DNA of 64,000 nt, taken from contig JAKCPI010015774.1 of NCBI GenBank assembly GCA_023213315.1, positions 1 through 64,000 on the forward strand, read 5' to 3'. Both the position numbers and the translations under genes were made by a program. Below are positions 28,851 to 41,782 of the stretch, one piece after another (position 1 is the stretch's first letter; every line of letters begins with the position of its first letter). The notes under the pieces are model-generated. The model was not told the origin of the DNA and did not search any database. It saw nothing but the letters and a program-made list of their open reading frames with translations. The DNA is from Euborellia annulipes (Eukaryota; Arthropoda; Insecta; Dermaptera; Anisolabididae).

Positions 28851-30819
28851 AAACAATCTATGATTCCTTTCAACATCAAATATCTTAATAATAAAAACGA
28901 GCACAATAATAGAAAGAAATATCAACTATTGAATAATAACAATTTTCAAAATACCTGCATTTAATTTGATTTCAAAGAAATCTGATTTCTTTTAGTGATA
29001 CCCTAATTCAATTTTAAATTTAATATAAAAAAGAATTCAATTTTCAGATAGGATCAGACATAAAAATTGACCTTTAAGTAATAAATCATGGCGAACGAGT
29101 TGAACAAGATTTGGTCACTCTTCAAATTTCACTTTTCTTTTTCTTATATTTCCAACAAAAATTCCCCCAGATTAATTTATAAAGAAAAAAGTATGCACTT
29201 ATAGACGTAGATATAAACAAGGATGTTATTAAAGAGCTGAGTGGCGCTCATTAATTAATTACCTTCTAATCCCTTGCGCCATGTTACCGGTGTACCTATT
29301 AGCATCATTTACATTGCTCTATCAATTATTAATCATAAACTAGTATTATTACTCGTGTAGAATTAAGAAATGGTTCCGTGCCGATAGATCGATATATCGC
29401 GTGTTAAATACGAGATCCACAATTTAGAGCGTTAATAAAATACTTGTTAATTTCTCTCTCTATGAGTCGTATTTTAACATAATTAATTCAGATGCGTCTT
29501 CATTTGCATTCGCGATATTTATTTTGACATCCGGATTTGAATAATGTTTCTGTTGAGTTCAGACATGTCGAGAAAATCCCTGCACATTGAGTGATTACTA
29601 AAAAGAAAATGCAAAATTGTAATCTTCTTATTGTTAAAAAGAAAAAAAAATTAGTTACGCGCTCAAGCTGGTAATCTTAGGTGATAGTGGATTTGAAGGG
29701 GGGGGGGTAGCTCCAAAAGTTTCTGCCCCCTTAATAAATTCTAGTTTTAAAATATGTTGTTTCTTGGAAAATATAAATTTTTTTTGCTGAGTAAATTAGG
29801 AGAAATGCCGAAAGGTAGCCAACAATAAATAGAAATTCCCTCGCCATTTCGAACTCAGTGAGTGCACGCTGACCCAGGCTAAACACATAAAAGAATTAAT
29901 GTTACGTTGTTGGATGTGGCTATAAAGTGGGAATATACTATTTTCGATATACAAAACAAATAGCTTTTGATCTCGTCTTTAAGAAACTTCGAGTACTAGT
30001 ACTTTTTTAGTTTTTTCAATTTTATCAAAAAAATAACGAGCCCAATCTGTTATCTCGGTCCTCTCTCTACTTTGGGCCTCAAGTTGACAACTTTCGACAA
30101 ATACTGTATTCAAGGCAGAGTGAAAATAATTTAAGATAACAAATTAGGACAAGTAGATGCAGCAAAAGACCTTAAATAAAAAAAAATTAGACGAAAATTT
30201 TATCCTATATTTTCCTATGCTTCAAGTTCGCCTTTGGCCTCGCTCGCATTTTCTCCTGAAAATCATGTCTCAATTTTCGAATTTGGATTAGAATACATGA
30301 AAAAAGGTTATGACTTATAAATTAACGAAATATGAAAATTCCAAGATGCCACAGACCTCAGATCCAGTTCACGATCTTTAGATAGAAAATATTAAAAAAA
30401 AAAAAAAAAAAAAAAAGCTTGGAGGCGCAACACGCGTCTCTCACCTTTATATAATCTCGAGATGTAACGTTAAATAATTGGTAAATTATACGCTTCGTGT
30501 CCGTTACAGAGCAAACAAATTAACTGGTGGAGGGCTTTGAGAGGGTGCCGAGAACGTCAAAAGCAGAAAGGCCTGCCTGCCTGCCTTTTCAGGCCAAATA
30601 AGCAATCATTATTTCTTTTCATTCTCTATTTGAACACATTAAAACAATCTAAAAGGCAAATCATTCTCTAATTTAGATTTAGAAATATAAGAAGACATTT
30701 ATACACTGAACTTATCATCAAAATAACGCTAGCACCGGGAAATGTTCTAATATTTAGTTATTTAATTAAAAGGTATTAGTAAATTATTTCGCGTCATTTC
30801 TCCTTCTCCATAACATAAA
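28851..30819. other. Mostly unique DNA with a complex island
   Basis: No gene recognised. About 29220-29560 is a higher-complexity island with TAATTAATTA, ATCGATATATCGCG and similar motifs and no frame, a candidate cis-regulatory element. A 24-A run lies near 30394-30416. Confidence 0.35.
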
Positions 30820-31022
30820 CAGTGGGGGCATATGCCCACCCCCAAAGGCTCGGATTTTTTTTATTATTCTAAATAAAATACTTCAAAATAGGCTACATCG
30901 ACTAGTATATAAACTGTACCAATTAAATAAATTAAATATCTTTAGGCCAAATTTGAGTACCTATTTGTAAGTAAATAAAAAAAGTTTACCCCCCCTCCAA
31001 GAAAAAGTTGAAATGACGCCAC
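30820..31022 (+). mobile_element. hAT MITE family B, copy 1 (degraded)
   Basis: Starts CAGTGGGGGCA, shares the internal AAATACTTCAAAATA and GGCCAAATTTGAGTACC phrases, and ends AGTTGAAATGACGCCAC like copies at 34562 and 44185. No target duplication is visible. Confidence 0.75.
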
Positions 31023-32880
31023 AAATTTTAACGTAAATGCACTAAAAAGAGTAAATTATTATACTTCGTCTAAAAGGGTGGAATCTCATTGAAACTTAAA
31101 ATTAATTAATGGCCAATTAAATAAATTATTCAACGAGTGGTCATGCTTTTAGAAAAATTTTTTACGCTTTTTAAAAATAAAATTTTTATTTTATTTGATT
31201 CTTTAAATAGTTTCCTTATTAATCAACAAAAAGTGCAATTTATTTATACGAATCCCTAAGTAAATGTTAATTATGGGTAATGAGGCAGGTGCTGGTGGTG
31301 GGGGCGGGGGCGGGGGCGGGGGGGGGGTTCGTCCCGAATGAGATTCTTCACGATTGCACGCTACTTTCAACTTCTCATTCAGAAGAACGAAACGGCCTTT
31401 CTTCGTCTCTTCGAGCTTGTTAGTGGGGAGTAATCGTCTAGTCTTTTGAAAAAGACCCATTACCACTCAAATTAACATCAAAAGAGGGAAATTAATTTGG
31501 ATTATAGAAATAAATCGTGATTCAAGCTATTACAAAATGAATACGATTTGTCGAAAGCGATAATCGCTTAAAATTGGTTTCCAGATCGAGAATGATGGCT
31601 TAGATCAAGTTGTGTCATCATTTTGCTTTTTTTTCTTAAAAAAAAAAAAAAAAAAAAATTAATTCTTTTGAGTTCTCCGCTCTTTGGAAAAGAAAGATCT
31701 TTCTTTGTGGCTCTACAAAATAAAGTGACTTTTTATTTAAGAAGAATTTAGTGAAACATTTTTCCAAATAGCTTAAACGTCGAATTATTATCAGAGCATT
31801 TTTTAATTCTTTAAATTATATATTTATAAAGTGAAATTTTTTTTAATTATAATAATTTATTATAAACATAAATCGATAAGTAGAGATGCAAAGTTTTTCA
31901 ATTTATTATTACAATAAAAAGACAAGAGCAGAGTAAAATATTTTTTCGTGTTAAAAAAAAGGTCCTAAAATTTTATTAATTCGATTTGCATGCTAACATT
32001 AAGATAATTTTATTTGCAAATAGAGGAATACTTATAAAAAATACTGGAAACAATTATTTTCAAGCTGAATTCATTGAGTTTCAATAAAAAAAAATTTAAA
32101 CACTCGACGGTATGTTCTTTTTGAAACATTTTGTAAACTAAAATTAAATATACAAATTAGAAAATTTAGTAGAACAGGATTCAGTCAAAAGGAATTAAAT
32201 AAACAAAAGAAATGTCGAAATACTTATCAATTATTTTATAACGAATAAGACCTTTGAAACAAATAACCTAGTGATTAATTTATATACTTATTTAATTTTA
32301 ATTAATCATTGATTTAAATATTGTTTTTAAAAGGAACATCAGAATCCCCAGAAAAAAAAATTAAAAGCTGTTTATATATATTTTTTAAATTTATGTTGAA
32401 TTATTATAAAAATTTGCAATTCCTCCCTTAAAAATATTCAATCGTATGACGCCCCCCCCCCCCCCATTTTATAAAATAGTACAAATACAAAAATTTTTAA
32501 TGCTAAAAAACATAAATTTATTTATTCTTATTTATAAAACTAGCAATCATTTTGAAAATTGCTCACTGTTGCTAATATTCGCGCCTCCCCTTAAACTAGA
32601 CCGCGCCTCAGTTTGGAAAACGCTGATATAGAGATAATTTTTTATTCGATACTTTTTGCTTTTGCCTCCCTCCCCCCTCTCTTGGTTTTTAATTAAAACA
32701 GGTCTGATTAGTAATTAATTTATGGTGCATATTCTTTTTCCTTTGGCAAATTTTATTTAGCTTCCTCTCCTTTTTCTTGATTGTAAGTTGTTTACGAATG
32801 TCAACTGATAACTGATTTGTAAGTTAATTCTTGGAGCGAAATGAACTGACCGCGTGTGGTAACCAAATCCAATCACGATA
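31023..32880. other. AT-rich stretch with a G-rich simple repeat
   Basis: A GGGGGC-type run at about 31297-31327, otherwise AT-rich. At 32101-32160 and 32245-32285 are fragments similar to the flanks and arms of the inverted-repeat element at 61432 (TTGAAACATTTTGTAAACTA, TTTGAAACAAATAACCTAG). No coding signal. Confidence 0.45.
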
Positions 32881-34160
32881 GAGAGATAACCAAGTCAAAC
32901 ATAATTGTCACTGAATTATTCCCTTGATTTAAATGAAAGATTAAGACATTGCGTCTCTCCCCTAATGAAGTTGCTGGGACTCGAAATGCAAAGTTTTCAC
33001 CTCATCTTTATTCAAAAAACACTGAACGCATCGAAGAGCTCAGCTCTTCGGCAGCTTCGAATAATTGGCCATTTTGTTCAGCCACGGCCATAAGTATGCA
33101 TTTCCTAGGATCACAAAAGGACGATTATTTACATGATTGGCTTGCAAAATTGCAACTGGACGACATCCACTTGAGGCGAGAGATAATTAAATGGGCTGGA
33201 AACAAAAACAAAGCTGGCCAATTTATCACGCAGCCAACGATAAGTGAAGAGTTGGCTGGCTAATGAGCAGTGCCAACGATGATGGAAGCCTTCGCTTAAC
33301 CTCCGATACAAATGAACGCAAGATCAAGATTTATTGAGATATGTAAACGAGCAGAGGGCCCCCATCCGGCTCTTATTTTATTACGCTTTAAGTTACGCAT
33401 CGAAGACAATAAGGGGTGACTTGTAAATCACTGCGTTGACCAATCGAAAACCTAAAGGTGGTCGACACTTTTTATGTACAGCTATATTATTCCATTTCAA
33501 GTTATCAATCTTTTCGTTAATGAGAACGAGTGACAATAATTTCCAAGCTCTTGTCCAAGCAAGACTTAATTAAATACATCCGAGTTGTTAGGAGATTTTG
33601 AAGGCCGCTCGGCTCGGAATTGCCTCCTATTTAATAGACAATATGAAAATGTTAAAAGAGACTTCACAGTAATTAACAATGGCCGGAGAAGATTTTATTT
33701 ATTTTCATAAAAAACAATTCTCCTCTATCCAATTGAAGCAAATCTATCGAAATAAGTTGTCCAACCAGAGAGGATGAAGCAACCAGATAGATATTCAAAT
33801 GTTCACTATAGAAACGACATTCGCTCAGGCGACATGCTCATTTAAACGAGTCGCCTCACGAATAAATTAACACGTTACACGCTTTTTTCTTTTTTTTTTT
33901 ATTAATTAAGCACTTCTCTTCTTTTATCCGTAGACTTGAACGCGCGCTAGCCAAGGCTGTTTTTTCTATTGTCCTGTGACGTCACGGCACAGACTCCAGA
34001 AGAGGAGCAAATGGGGAAAACCTCAAATGTTCGCCCACCCGTAATCACCACCCACTATTTCCTTCACATCACACACACATTCATATGTACACACGCAGGT
34101 GATTCATAACATTCCCATCTTGCATACGAATTAAGTTGATAATAAAACTAAACGAAAAAC
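32881..34160. other. Unique complex island, candidate regulatory DNA
   Basis: About 1.2 kb free of the repeats that fill the rest of the window, closer to balanced composition, with long words such as GGACGACATCCACTTGAGGC and GCCTCCTATTTAATAGACAA. A 104-codon frame at 32949-33263 has no recognisable motif, start context or splice sites, and another frame overlaps it. I read this as non-coding, possibly a cluster of conserved elements. Confidence 0.35.
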
Positions 34161-34553
34161 GAATTAAGCTAAATGATGAAGCATCATCTTAATACTCTTA
34201 CAGGCCTACAGCATCTTCATATCAATATCTTAAATACTGAAGACCCATATTATTTAATACACTTTACAAATATATTTTAAAATTGCCAGACAAAAAATAT
34301 TAAAATTTAGAATCTTAAAACAAGACAATCTCGGGTATGTCCTTGTTTATATACCAGTAAATAAACTCTAAATAAATTAAAGCTAGAAAAGAAATAATGG
34401 TCACTTGATTTTATTATAGAAGAAATATTTAGATTAAGTATTTATTCTTTGTCAACGATGACTGGTAACCATGAGTTACCCGAGCTAAGATTGCTTTTCT
34501 TTTGGCCTGACAAAATAACCTTTGGAATTAAATTGGTAAATTTTTATGAGCGA
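34161..34553. other. AT-rich stretch, nothing recognised
   Basis: No repeat end or frame. Confidence 0.4.
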
Positions 34554-34561
34554 CTTCTTTT

Positions 34562-34833
34562 CAGTGGCGTCATTTGGGGGGTGGGCAGGGGGGGCATTTG
34601 ACCCCCAAGGGCTCTGATTTTTTTAAAATTTTATATTATTCTAAATAAAATACTTCAAAATACATCTACGAGTATACAAACTGTACAAAATTAAACAATT
34701 AATTAAATTAAATATGTTTTGGCCAAATTTGAGTACCCATTTGTAAGTAAATTTTAAGAAAAATAAAATGTTTGCCCCCCCCAAGAAAAAATTTGCCCCC
34801 CCCCCCCAAGAAAAAGTTGAAATGACGCCACTG
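34562..34833 (+). mobile_element. hAT MITE family B, copy 2
   Basis: 272 bp, termini CAGTGGCGTCATTT and AAATGACGCCACTG, exact 8-bp target duplication CTTCTTTT (34554-34561 and 34834-34841), G/C-run subtermini. Non-coding. Confidence 0.93.
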
Positions 34834-34841
34834 CTTCTTTT

Positions 34842-35993
34842 CCTAAAAAGTGAAGTTTTAGATCAAAGAGAGTGTCAAGGATCGAAATATTCTCTCCCAA
34901 ATTATGATAAACATTTCCGTTTTTGTTTTCTACTTATTCCTTTATTATTGACCCACTTTGACATTTCCGTCCTGCCTTCCTCAGGAGATGATAGATCTTT
35001 TCTTCATCTCTCTATTACTCTTTTTCTTTGGTCTCGCTGACTCAAAAAACTTAAGACTGATTGAATCAATGCAAATAGTTATTATTTTTCTTAGAGAAAT
35101 TTAAAACAATGAACATCTCTTTTCCTGAAGATACGACCTAAACGTCAAAAACTAGTGAGAAAAAATTGAGTTTTTTTTTTTCATTATTATTCAAATCATG
35201 CTGCCATATTCAATAATTAAAAAAATATAGGCCTATATTACAAGGAATATGTATTATTTAAAAATAAATAAACGTTAAAATAAAATTTTTATTATGATGA
35301 GACAACTGAGTTACGTTTTTCCTTTTTTTCCCAATGCCCTAAGTAAATTAGAGAATAAATTTTACTGCCAAGAAAGATCTTTGTTAAAATTATGGCTTAA
35401 TAATAACAAAAGAATTGTCAATCCTCATTACGAGAAGAATAAACATTGGGGATTGTCAAATAAATTAGGCCCGAACCCCGGGCTTATCTCGGCATTTCTA
35501 TCTACCTGCCCTGTGTTCTTTTACACGAAAATAATAAAAAATAGACTTGTAAAGCTTTTTGGAATATGAATTTTTCCACTTTATTGTCAATTTGAATGCA
35601 AATGAAGAAGGCGATTCAAGGCGGCATTTTTTGTCCCCCACTCCTTGCTTTCATAATGAATTAATTGGCCGCTAAACTCGTGCTCCGATAACGCTCAGTC
35701 GTTTGTCTTATTTGTCTGAATAGATACATAAAATTCCTGCATGTCGCATTTTCAAACTCTTCCAATTACACTATCTCCAGCACAGGCCCACACCAAACAG
35801 CTAAATGAGATCGCCATGAGGAAGAGATAAAAAAAACTTCGGGCTACAAATTCATTTTTAAACAAGAGTTGTTATATATCATCGGGCAGAAAAGTAATAA
35901 TTAAGTATTGATAATTAATTAATAGACATTAATAATATCACTTTTGCAGTGCAGTTTAAACCTTCGATGCAATGATATAAATATTTTTACATT
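34842..35993. other. Intergenic DNA with a decayed motif
   Basis: At 35126-35149 CCTGAAGATACGACCTAAACGTC resembles the core of the hammerhead-like motifs without stem II. About 35570-35840 is more complex and could be regulatory. A 91-codon frame at 35294-35569 has no recognisable feature. Confidence 0.35.
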
Positions 35994-36700
35994 CTCTATA
36001 ATTAGAAAGAGGAAGTAGTGGGTTCATGTCAAAAATTATATTTTCTAGATTTTGAAGAAAATACACGTTTTGGGGTCCATAAAAGGGGGCCCTTCAGAAT
36101 GGTCAATCTATGTTCAAAATAAAGCAAGAAGTAAATGGGCTACGAGAATGAAATTTTATATTTAAGTTAGGTACCCCACTGAGGCGCGAAAATAAGCTTT
36201 TAAATAAAATGGGCCAAAAAGTACTACCACTTTACTGATGTTCTTTTCAATTTTTTTTTTTTCAATTTTCTCGAAATTCGCCCTAATGATTTTGATTAAA
36301 ATTCATAAATCAATTGTTTTTTAGATGCTCTTTAAAATGTATATTTTCATTGTGTCCTCGAAATTGTTTGAAGACCACTTTACTCTTGTACTTCATAGAA
36401 AATATTGGAGAATTTTTAAATATGTGTCTTTATAAATAAATATATCCTAGGTATATTTTTCTATGTTTATAAATGTTGCATCTTGAATTCTAATATATTG
36501 GAGGAAACTAAATAGTATGTAGGCGCAAAAATTCTGGTGTGACAAGCACAGAACACAACTTCAATTACCGAAGGTAAAAGGCGACCAGTCACACCAGGTT
36601 TTTAAATTATAATTGCTAATTTAATTTTAATATCTATTTGGAAAGAAAAATCTCGACATCGAATTTTTGACATGAATCCAATACTTTATTATACAGGCCC
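35994..36700 (+). repeat. Repeat R, copy 1
   Basis: An interspersed repeat with a start like AGAAAGTATTGGATTCATGTC and blocks AAATACACGTTTTG, GCTTTTAAATAAAATGGGCC and TTAGATGCTCTTTAAAATGT. The end contains TGGTGTGACAAGCACAGAACACAA and an inverted CGACCAGTCACACCAGG. The start recurs inverted at 36646-36690. Related copies: 39620, 44095, 45720 and 57058. No coding capacity recognised. Class unknown. Confidence 0.75.
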
Positions 36701-36735
36701 CCTGGACCCCCTTGCTCATCTTCGGCGAGCAAATG
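36694..36735 (-). mobile_element. Helitron 3' region fragment
   Basis: CAGGCCCCCTGGACCCCCTTGCTC...TCGGCGAGC matches, inverted, the GC-rich hairpin region of the Helitrons at 1-86 and 545-600. Confidence 0.55.
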
Positions 36736-37324
36736 CATCAAGTTTATTCTTGCTCTCTGTTTGAAAGTTTTAAATTTCCCTCTCTGACTCAAAGTTTTAA
36801 ATTAGGCGGGAGAAAGTAAAAATTAGAATTATATCCTCATAAATATGTCAATTTTTTTTTATTTCGTTTTTAAATGCGTATGTATTTTTTTGTTATTATT
36901 TTCAAATCATTTTGTTGTTCCTTCACTCTTTTTTTGTTTATGTATTTTGCTCTCTAATGGAATTACTCTGTTGGCTGAAAGTTATTGTTATTAATATTGT
37001 CTAAAAAAAAACTCCAACTTGAAAAGTCCATGTGAAAAAATGATTAATAGAACTTAAATTTCATCTTATTTCTTATATGTAGAGACCGGATTTTAAGCAA
37101 AATGCTTAATGATGAATTTTATAAGCAACCATTAGATATTTAATATCCACACGAATTACGAAAAACTAAGTGCAATGAGATTGCATTTTTTATGCTTTTT
37201 TTGCTTTTTTTGAGTTTTTATGCTTTTTTTCCCTTTCGTGCTTATTTGAACTTATTTTATGAATATTTATAAATTTTTTTTTTTATTAAAAAACACACTT
37301 TTTTCAATTCACACACCCATACGC
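36736..37324. other. AT-rich stretch, nothing recognised
   Basis: T-rich with TGCTTTTTTTGC-type runs; no frame or repeat end. Confidence 0.4.
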
Positions 37325-38610
37325 GGGCCGAGGGCCCCCCCCCCCCGAAATTTTCCAAATGCATATACCTGGGGAACATAAACATTTGCACCCTAACAGG
37401 TTTGCAAGACGCCTACTAGTTGGCGCCCAATCGACTCACCACTACATATGCAGTGTCTGTGTGAATTTACCTGAGCTAGGGTTCTGAGGGTATTTTATGA
37501 AGAAGCCATAAACCATCCCTTTGGAAAATAGATACATTTTAAATAAAAATTTGCGAATTCCTCTCTATCTCGCAATGCAAGTAGCCAGATCGGTGAAATT
37601 TAGTAAATAATTCTTACCCTAAAATTGTATATCTGTTTCAAATTTTGGAGTAATTACAATACTTCAACCGGAAGTAGTTAGTACTTTACCTAAGATTATA
37701 AAAATTACCTTTTAAAAATATTTTAATCTGGTTATTAATTTTGAAAGTGGCCTAATTCCATTCTTGGTAAGAAGGGTTTGAAAGTTTTATAAACATATAC
37801 CATACATTTAAATAGCCGGGCAACAAATTAATAGGCCAGAATCGATAGCAAAGAATTGAAATATATTTTCGCCACTTTGCTACTCAAAAGAGAAGTGCAT
37901 TTCTTTCTCACTTTCTTTACTAAAAATATTACATTTTTAAAATACTTCTATAATCTTAGGTAAAGTAGGCCTACTTCCGGTTGAAGTATTTACTACAAAA
38001 TTTGAAACAGATCTCCAATTTTAGGACAAGAATTATTTATTAAATTTCATCGATCTGGCTTCTTGCATTGCGAGATAGAAAGAAGAATTCGCAAATTTTT
38101 ACTTTCTCTTATTTTATTTAAATTTTATCTATTGTCTGAACATGCCACATTCTATGTTGTAAGACCTCTCGTTACAAAAATCCGAAATAACAGTTTTTTT
38201 TTTTAAGAATATAAATAAGAATATTTTAACGCCCCGAGATATTATTACCTGGTATAAAGGTCTATAGATATCGGAAAAATTTTACTAAAAATTGGGACAC
38301 AAGTTTCGTTCAAATTGTGAAATAAGTTAATTTTTTCCAAATAAGAAGATAAGATTAATTAAAATGTTGAAATTCTATTAATTTGAGATCAAATTCATTT
38401 GATATGAAAAGACTACGCTATATCGCTATATAGATTGTTCAAAAGGGTTGGTTTATGGTCTATCATAAAAGACCCTCAGAACCCTAGCTCAGGTAAATTC
38501 ACACAGACACTGCATATGTAGTGGTGAGTCGAATGGGCTGCCTAACTAGTAGGCGTCTTGCAAACCTGTTAGGGTGCAAATGTTTATGTTCCCCATGGTA
38601 CATATATAGG
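37325..38610. repeat. 1.3-kb imperfect palindrome
   Basis: Outer arms about 37355-37500 and 38465-38605 share, inverted, GTAAATTCACACAGACACTGC, GTTAGGGTGCAAATG and GCGTCTTGCAAACCTG. Inner arms about 37550-37745 and 37925-38110 share ACTTCAACCGGAAGTA, TCGCAATGCAAG and TAATCTTAGGTAAAGT. Arms are more diverged than in the 25.1-kb palindrome, so this is older. No coding capacity. Confidence 0.85.
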
Positions 38611-39619
38611 GATATACAGACATTAATGGATCTCCCCCCCCCAAAAATGTTTGATCGGCCCCGCAGTGAGAAAAAATATAGCCCTGCAAAAGAGGGTGAA
38701 AAACTTAGGTTCCGCAAAAGGGAAAAAATTATTTTTTTTAGTTGAATTACTTTATAAAAATTATTTAATTAGTATGATTTTAATATACTTCATAAATATT
38801 TAAATAGTTTAGAGCGCGAATTTCAAACCAGAATTTAATAAATTTAGATTTGTGAAATAAATTTTAAAAGAATAATTTCAAGTTTCCTTAAAATAATTAT
38901 AAAATAATATTAATAAAAATTCCTTGAGGTAGTCGAGTTATTTGAGAACGTTTAGACCAGTGATTCTCAACTTGTCGCGCTACACTTTTAACGATTTCAA
39001 AATTTGGCGGCACACAAAGAAAAAGATAAGTTTAAAAGTTGGTAATTTGTCCATAAACATTTATATTAATTTTATTTCATATCCTGGGTATATTTAAATT
39101 AAACCACGAAAGTATATGAAAAATGATTGAAAATTCAGATTTTTTTTACAGTGTGGTTATATGTTTTATTAATAATTATTTTTAATAAATGAACTATTTA
39201 TATTTATATATATTATAATAATAAAAAGAAATACTTGTTGCCCAGCTGGGAAATTTTCTGCAAGCACCCATGTGATTATCTCAGATACTTTAAGAATACC
39301 TAGCAAGATAAAAGCAGAATACTAAATAAATTATTCGTATAGAATTTGTAGGAAGGCTCAGTGGCAGATTTATAGGGGAAATAAGAAAAAGAACGCTCGA
39401 GAAATATTCCCGAGCCGCTTTTTATTGGATCTTTATATATCTGTGTCTATCATAAAACTTTTCTAAAGAACGAAATTTCCAATTTTAATTTTATATGAAA
39501 AAGAAGAGATGTGAATCAAAAATTTCTTAAGAGAATCCAAAGGCGAGTTTTCGCCTCCCACCCTCTTCATGATTCACTAAAAAGAGAGACGAACCATTTT
39601 GACTTCTCTTACTTATATA
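38611..39619. other. AT-rich stretch with one hAT-like end
   Basis: CAGTGATTCTCAACTTG at 38958 followed by GGCGGCACAC resembles the terminus of the element at 1959, with no partner found. A 64-codon frame at 39511-39705 (KRIQRRVFASHPLHDS...) looks a little like a LINE fragment, but it ends inside repeat R and is not claimed. Confidence 0.4.
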
Positions 39620-40425
39620 AATATGTTAATATTGTATATAGAGAAAAAGTATTGAATCTATGTCAAAAATTCAATGATGGAAATACACGTTTTGATGCCC
39701 CATGAGTCGAAAAAAATGGGTCAACAAAATGTGCCTGTGTGTTCGAAATAAAGCTTGAAGGAAATGAGCTACCAGGTTGAAATTTTATATTTAGTATAGT
39801 TAGGCATACCCCTGAGGCGTGAAAATAAACTTTTAAATAAAATCGGCCAAAGAGTACTACTAGTACTTTATTTTTCGCTTTTTCCTATTTTCTCAAAATT
39901 CGCTCAAACGATTTTGATTAAAATTCAAAAATCAATTATCTTTTAGATGCTCTTTGAAATTTATATTTTCATTTTGCCGTAAAAATTGTTTAAAGCACAC
40001 TTTAGTTAGGTGCTTTATTTTTGAAAAATAAGAGAAATAGTTGCCAAAATATAAATATTTTTCTTATGCTTATAAATTTTACCTGTTGAATTCTAATGTA
40101 GCCTACTACCAGAACTAAACATCGTATATGTCAACACAAAATATACCCAGTGACAAGCACAAAACACAATTTTCAATTAGCATTAAAAGACATTTATTGG
40201 CATAAATATATTTAAGCAAATAATAATACAAAGTGTTAATTATTGTAATTAAATAACACTTTTTGTATTATCATTTGCTTAAATAAACCTCGAGCTATGC
40301 CCAAAAATGTCTTTTATTTCTAATAACAATAATTGTGAAATTCTAATTCAATTAATCAAAACTTTCAATTGCCGAAAATAAGAAAAAGATGCGTGCTGTG
40401 CGACCATTCACACCAGATTTTTCAT
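39620..40425 (+). repeat. Repeat R, copy 2
   Basis: Same order of blocks as 35994-36700 (AAATACACGTTTTGATG, GCTTGAAGGAAATGAGC, AGATGCTCTTTGAAATTTAT, AGTGACAAGCACAAAACACAA), interrupted at 40178-40322 by a short hairpin element, then GTGCTGTGCGACCATTCACAC. Confidence 0.75.
40178..40322. mobile_element. Hairpin MITE inside repeat R
   Basis: Imperfect inverted repeat of about 65 bp per arm (AAAGACATTTATTGGCATA and GCCCAAAAATGTCTTTTA at the ends; ATTTAAGCAAATAATAATAC inside). Its end motif GCC(C)AAAAATGTCTTT also occurs at the inner arms of the 25.1-kb palindrome, so the two may be related. Confidence 0.75.
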
Positions 40426-41782
40426 TTTAAATTGTATTAGAAAATTTTTACTTATTGCATTCTAATTTTATTTGTTATAATTATTATGGTTTTGTGATGT
40501 CTCCAGCCAAGCCTTGAAATTTTCAAATTTTTCCTAAATTTACTAAATAAAAAAATGTAAAAAAAAAAAGAAATAAAAATGAATTATAATGTTGTATATT
40601 AAAATAGATTTTTTAATTAAAAGAACACATATTTTAATTAAAAAATATATATAGGAGTGAAAGCAGAAGGGTTATAACCCTAAACGTGATTTTTACTGGC
40701 TCGTAAAGTCAGGTTATCATAGGCCTGAATGTCATTCCAAGTCCAACACAATGACACGAGAAATATTTATTAATTTTATAGCATATCAGGTTTTGAGATT
40801 TATTTATTATCGGAGCGTGTCTTATAAATATCATTCCTAAAAATATGATCGCTACCGGGCATAAAATTGACGGATGGGCTTTTTTCTAAATAGATATAAT
40901 TACTGGCTGGTGAGCCATCATTATGAGCACACTCTCATTTAAGAGTAATAATTATTTGTGGGGAGCTAAGTCGGGTTATAGAGCCCCTGGACCCCCCTGG
41001 GTTACCCTGGGCCCCTTCCCAAGGCCAGCATCCTCAGCGCCCACGCGTCCCAACCGGAAATCGGTACCAGTTTTGCTTTGGCTTTTGCTTTTACAAAATG
41101 AAAGAGATAAAGCTCCGTTAGAGAGGAGCTTAAGACACACGCTGTGTGTGTGTGTGTGCGTGTGTTCCATTGAGGCTGGATGGTTGGCTACGTGCAAGGA
41201 ACACACTGGCAGATGGCTGCACACGTTGCCAAAGGCCAGCAAAGGTCGAGATGAGATGCATACGCATATTTCTGCCCGATCACGCTTCGAAATTCATTCA
41301 TTCATTCGCCAACTCCAAAAAAAAAAAAAAATCAACAACATTTTTAGACCTGTCTTGTTTGAAAGCCATTGTCTTGATGAGAATCTTTAATTAATTAAAG
41401 CTTTAAATATAAATAGATTAAAAAAAGGCCAATGTTCTAATGCATAATAAAAAAATTTACATTGTTCTATGAATATTTATAAATTAAAATTTTTTTTTCT
41501 TTTTTTTTTTTTTTGTAAGGAAAAATAGTGTTATTTTTAAGTGTTAAAACATGTTTTTCTTTACTAAAAATTTTTATTATATACTTATGCGGCGTAAGGA
41601 AACAAGATGAGTTTTTTATTCTAGAAATTTAGGTATGTTTTAAATAAAAATAAATAAGTAACAAATAATCCATTTTCAAATAAATTAAGTGAACAATAGA
41701 TGTGCTTCCTCATAGAGGAATTCCGGGTTTGCATAATTTACAATGGCGTTTTGCCCACCAGGCCTTACAAATTTATTAAATA
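40426..41782. other. Intergenic DNA with TG microsatellite
   Basis: (TG)n at about 41141-41166. The part 40960-41300 is GC-richer with GAGCCCCTGGACCCCCCTGG and GGAAATCGGTACCAG. A 155-codon frame covers it, but its residues come from the CA/TG repeat and there is no conserved motif, so it is not called a gene. Confidence 0.45.

Noticed and set aside
31203..31466. 87-codon frame with a proline run
   Set aside because: The proline run is a GGGGGC simple repeat; rest has no motif.
32949..33263. 104-codon frame in a repeat-free region
   Set aside because: No recognisable domain, and another frame overlaps it; island is better explained as non-coding.
35126..35149. CTGAAGA...AAACGTC as a further hammerhead
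   Set aside because: No stem II can form and GAAA is changed to TAAA; kept only as a decayed relative.
39511..39705. 64-codon frame resembling a LINE tail
   Set aside because: Runs into repeat R and lacks the motif pattern seen at 18034-18273.
40923..41390. 155-codon frame, longest in its region
   Set aside because: Its residues come from a TG/CA microsatellite and GC-rich patch; two other long frames overlap it; no motif or splice sites.
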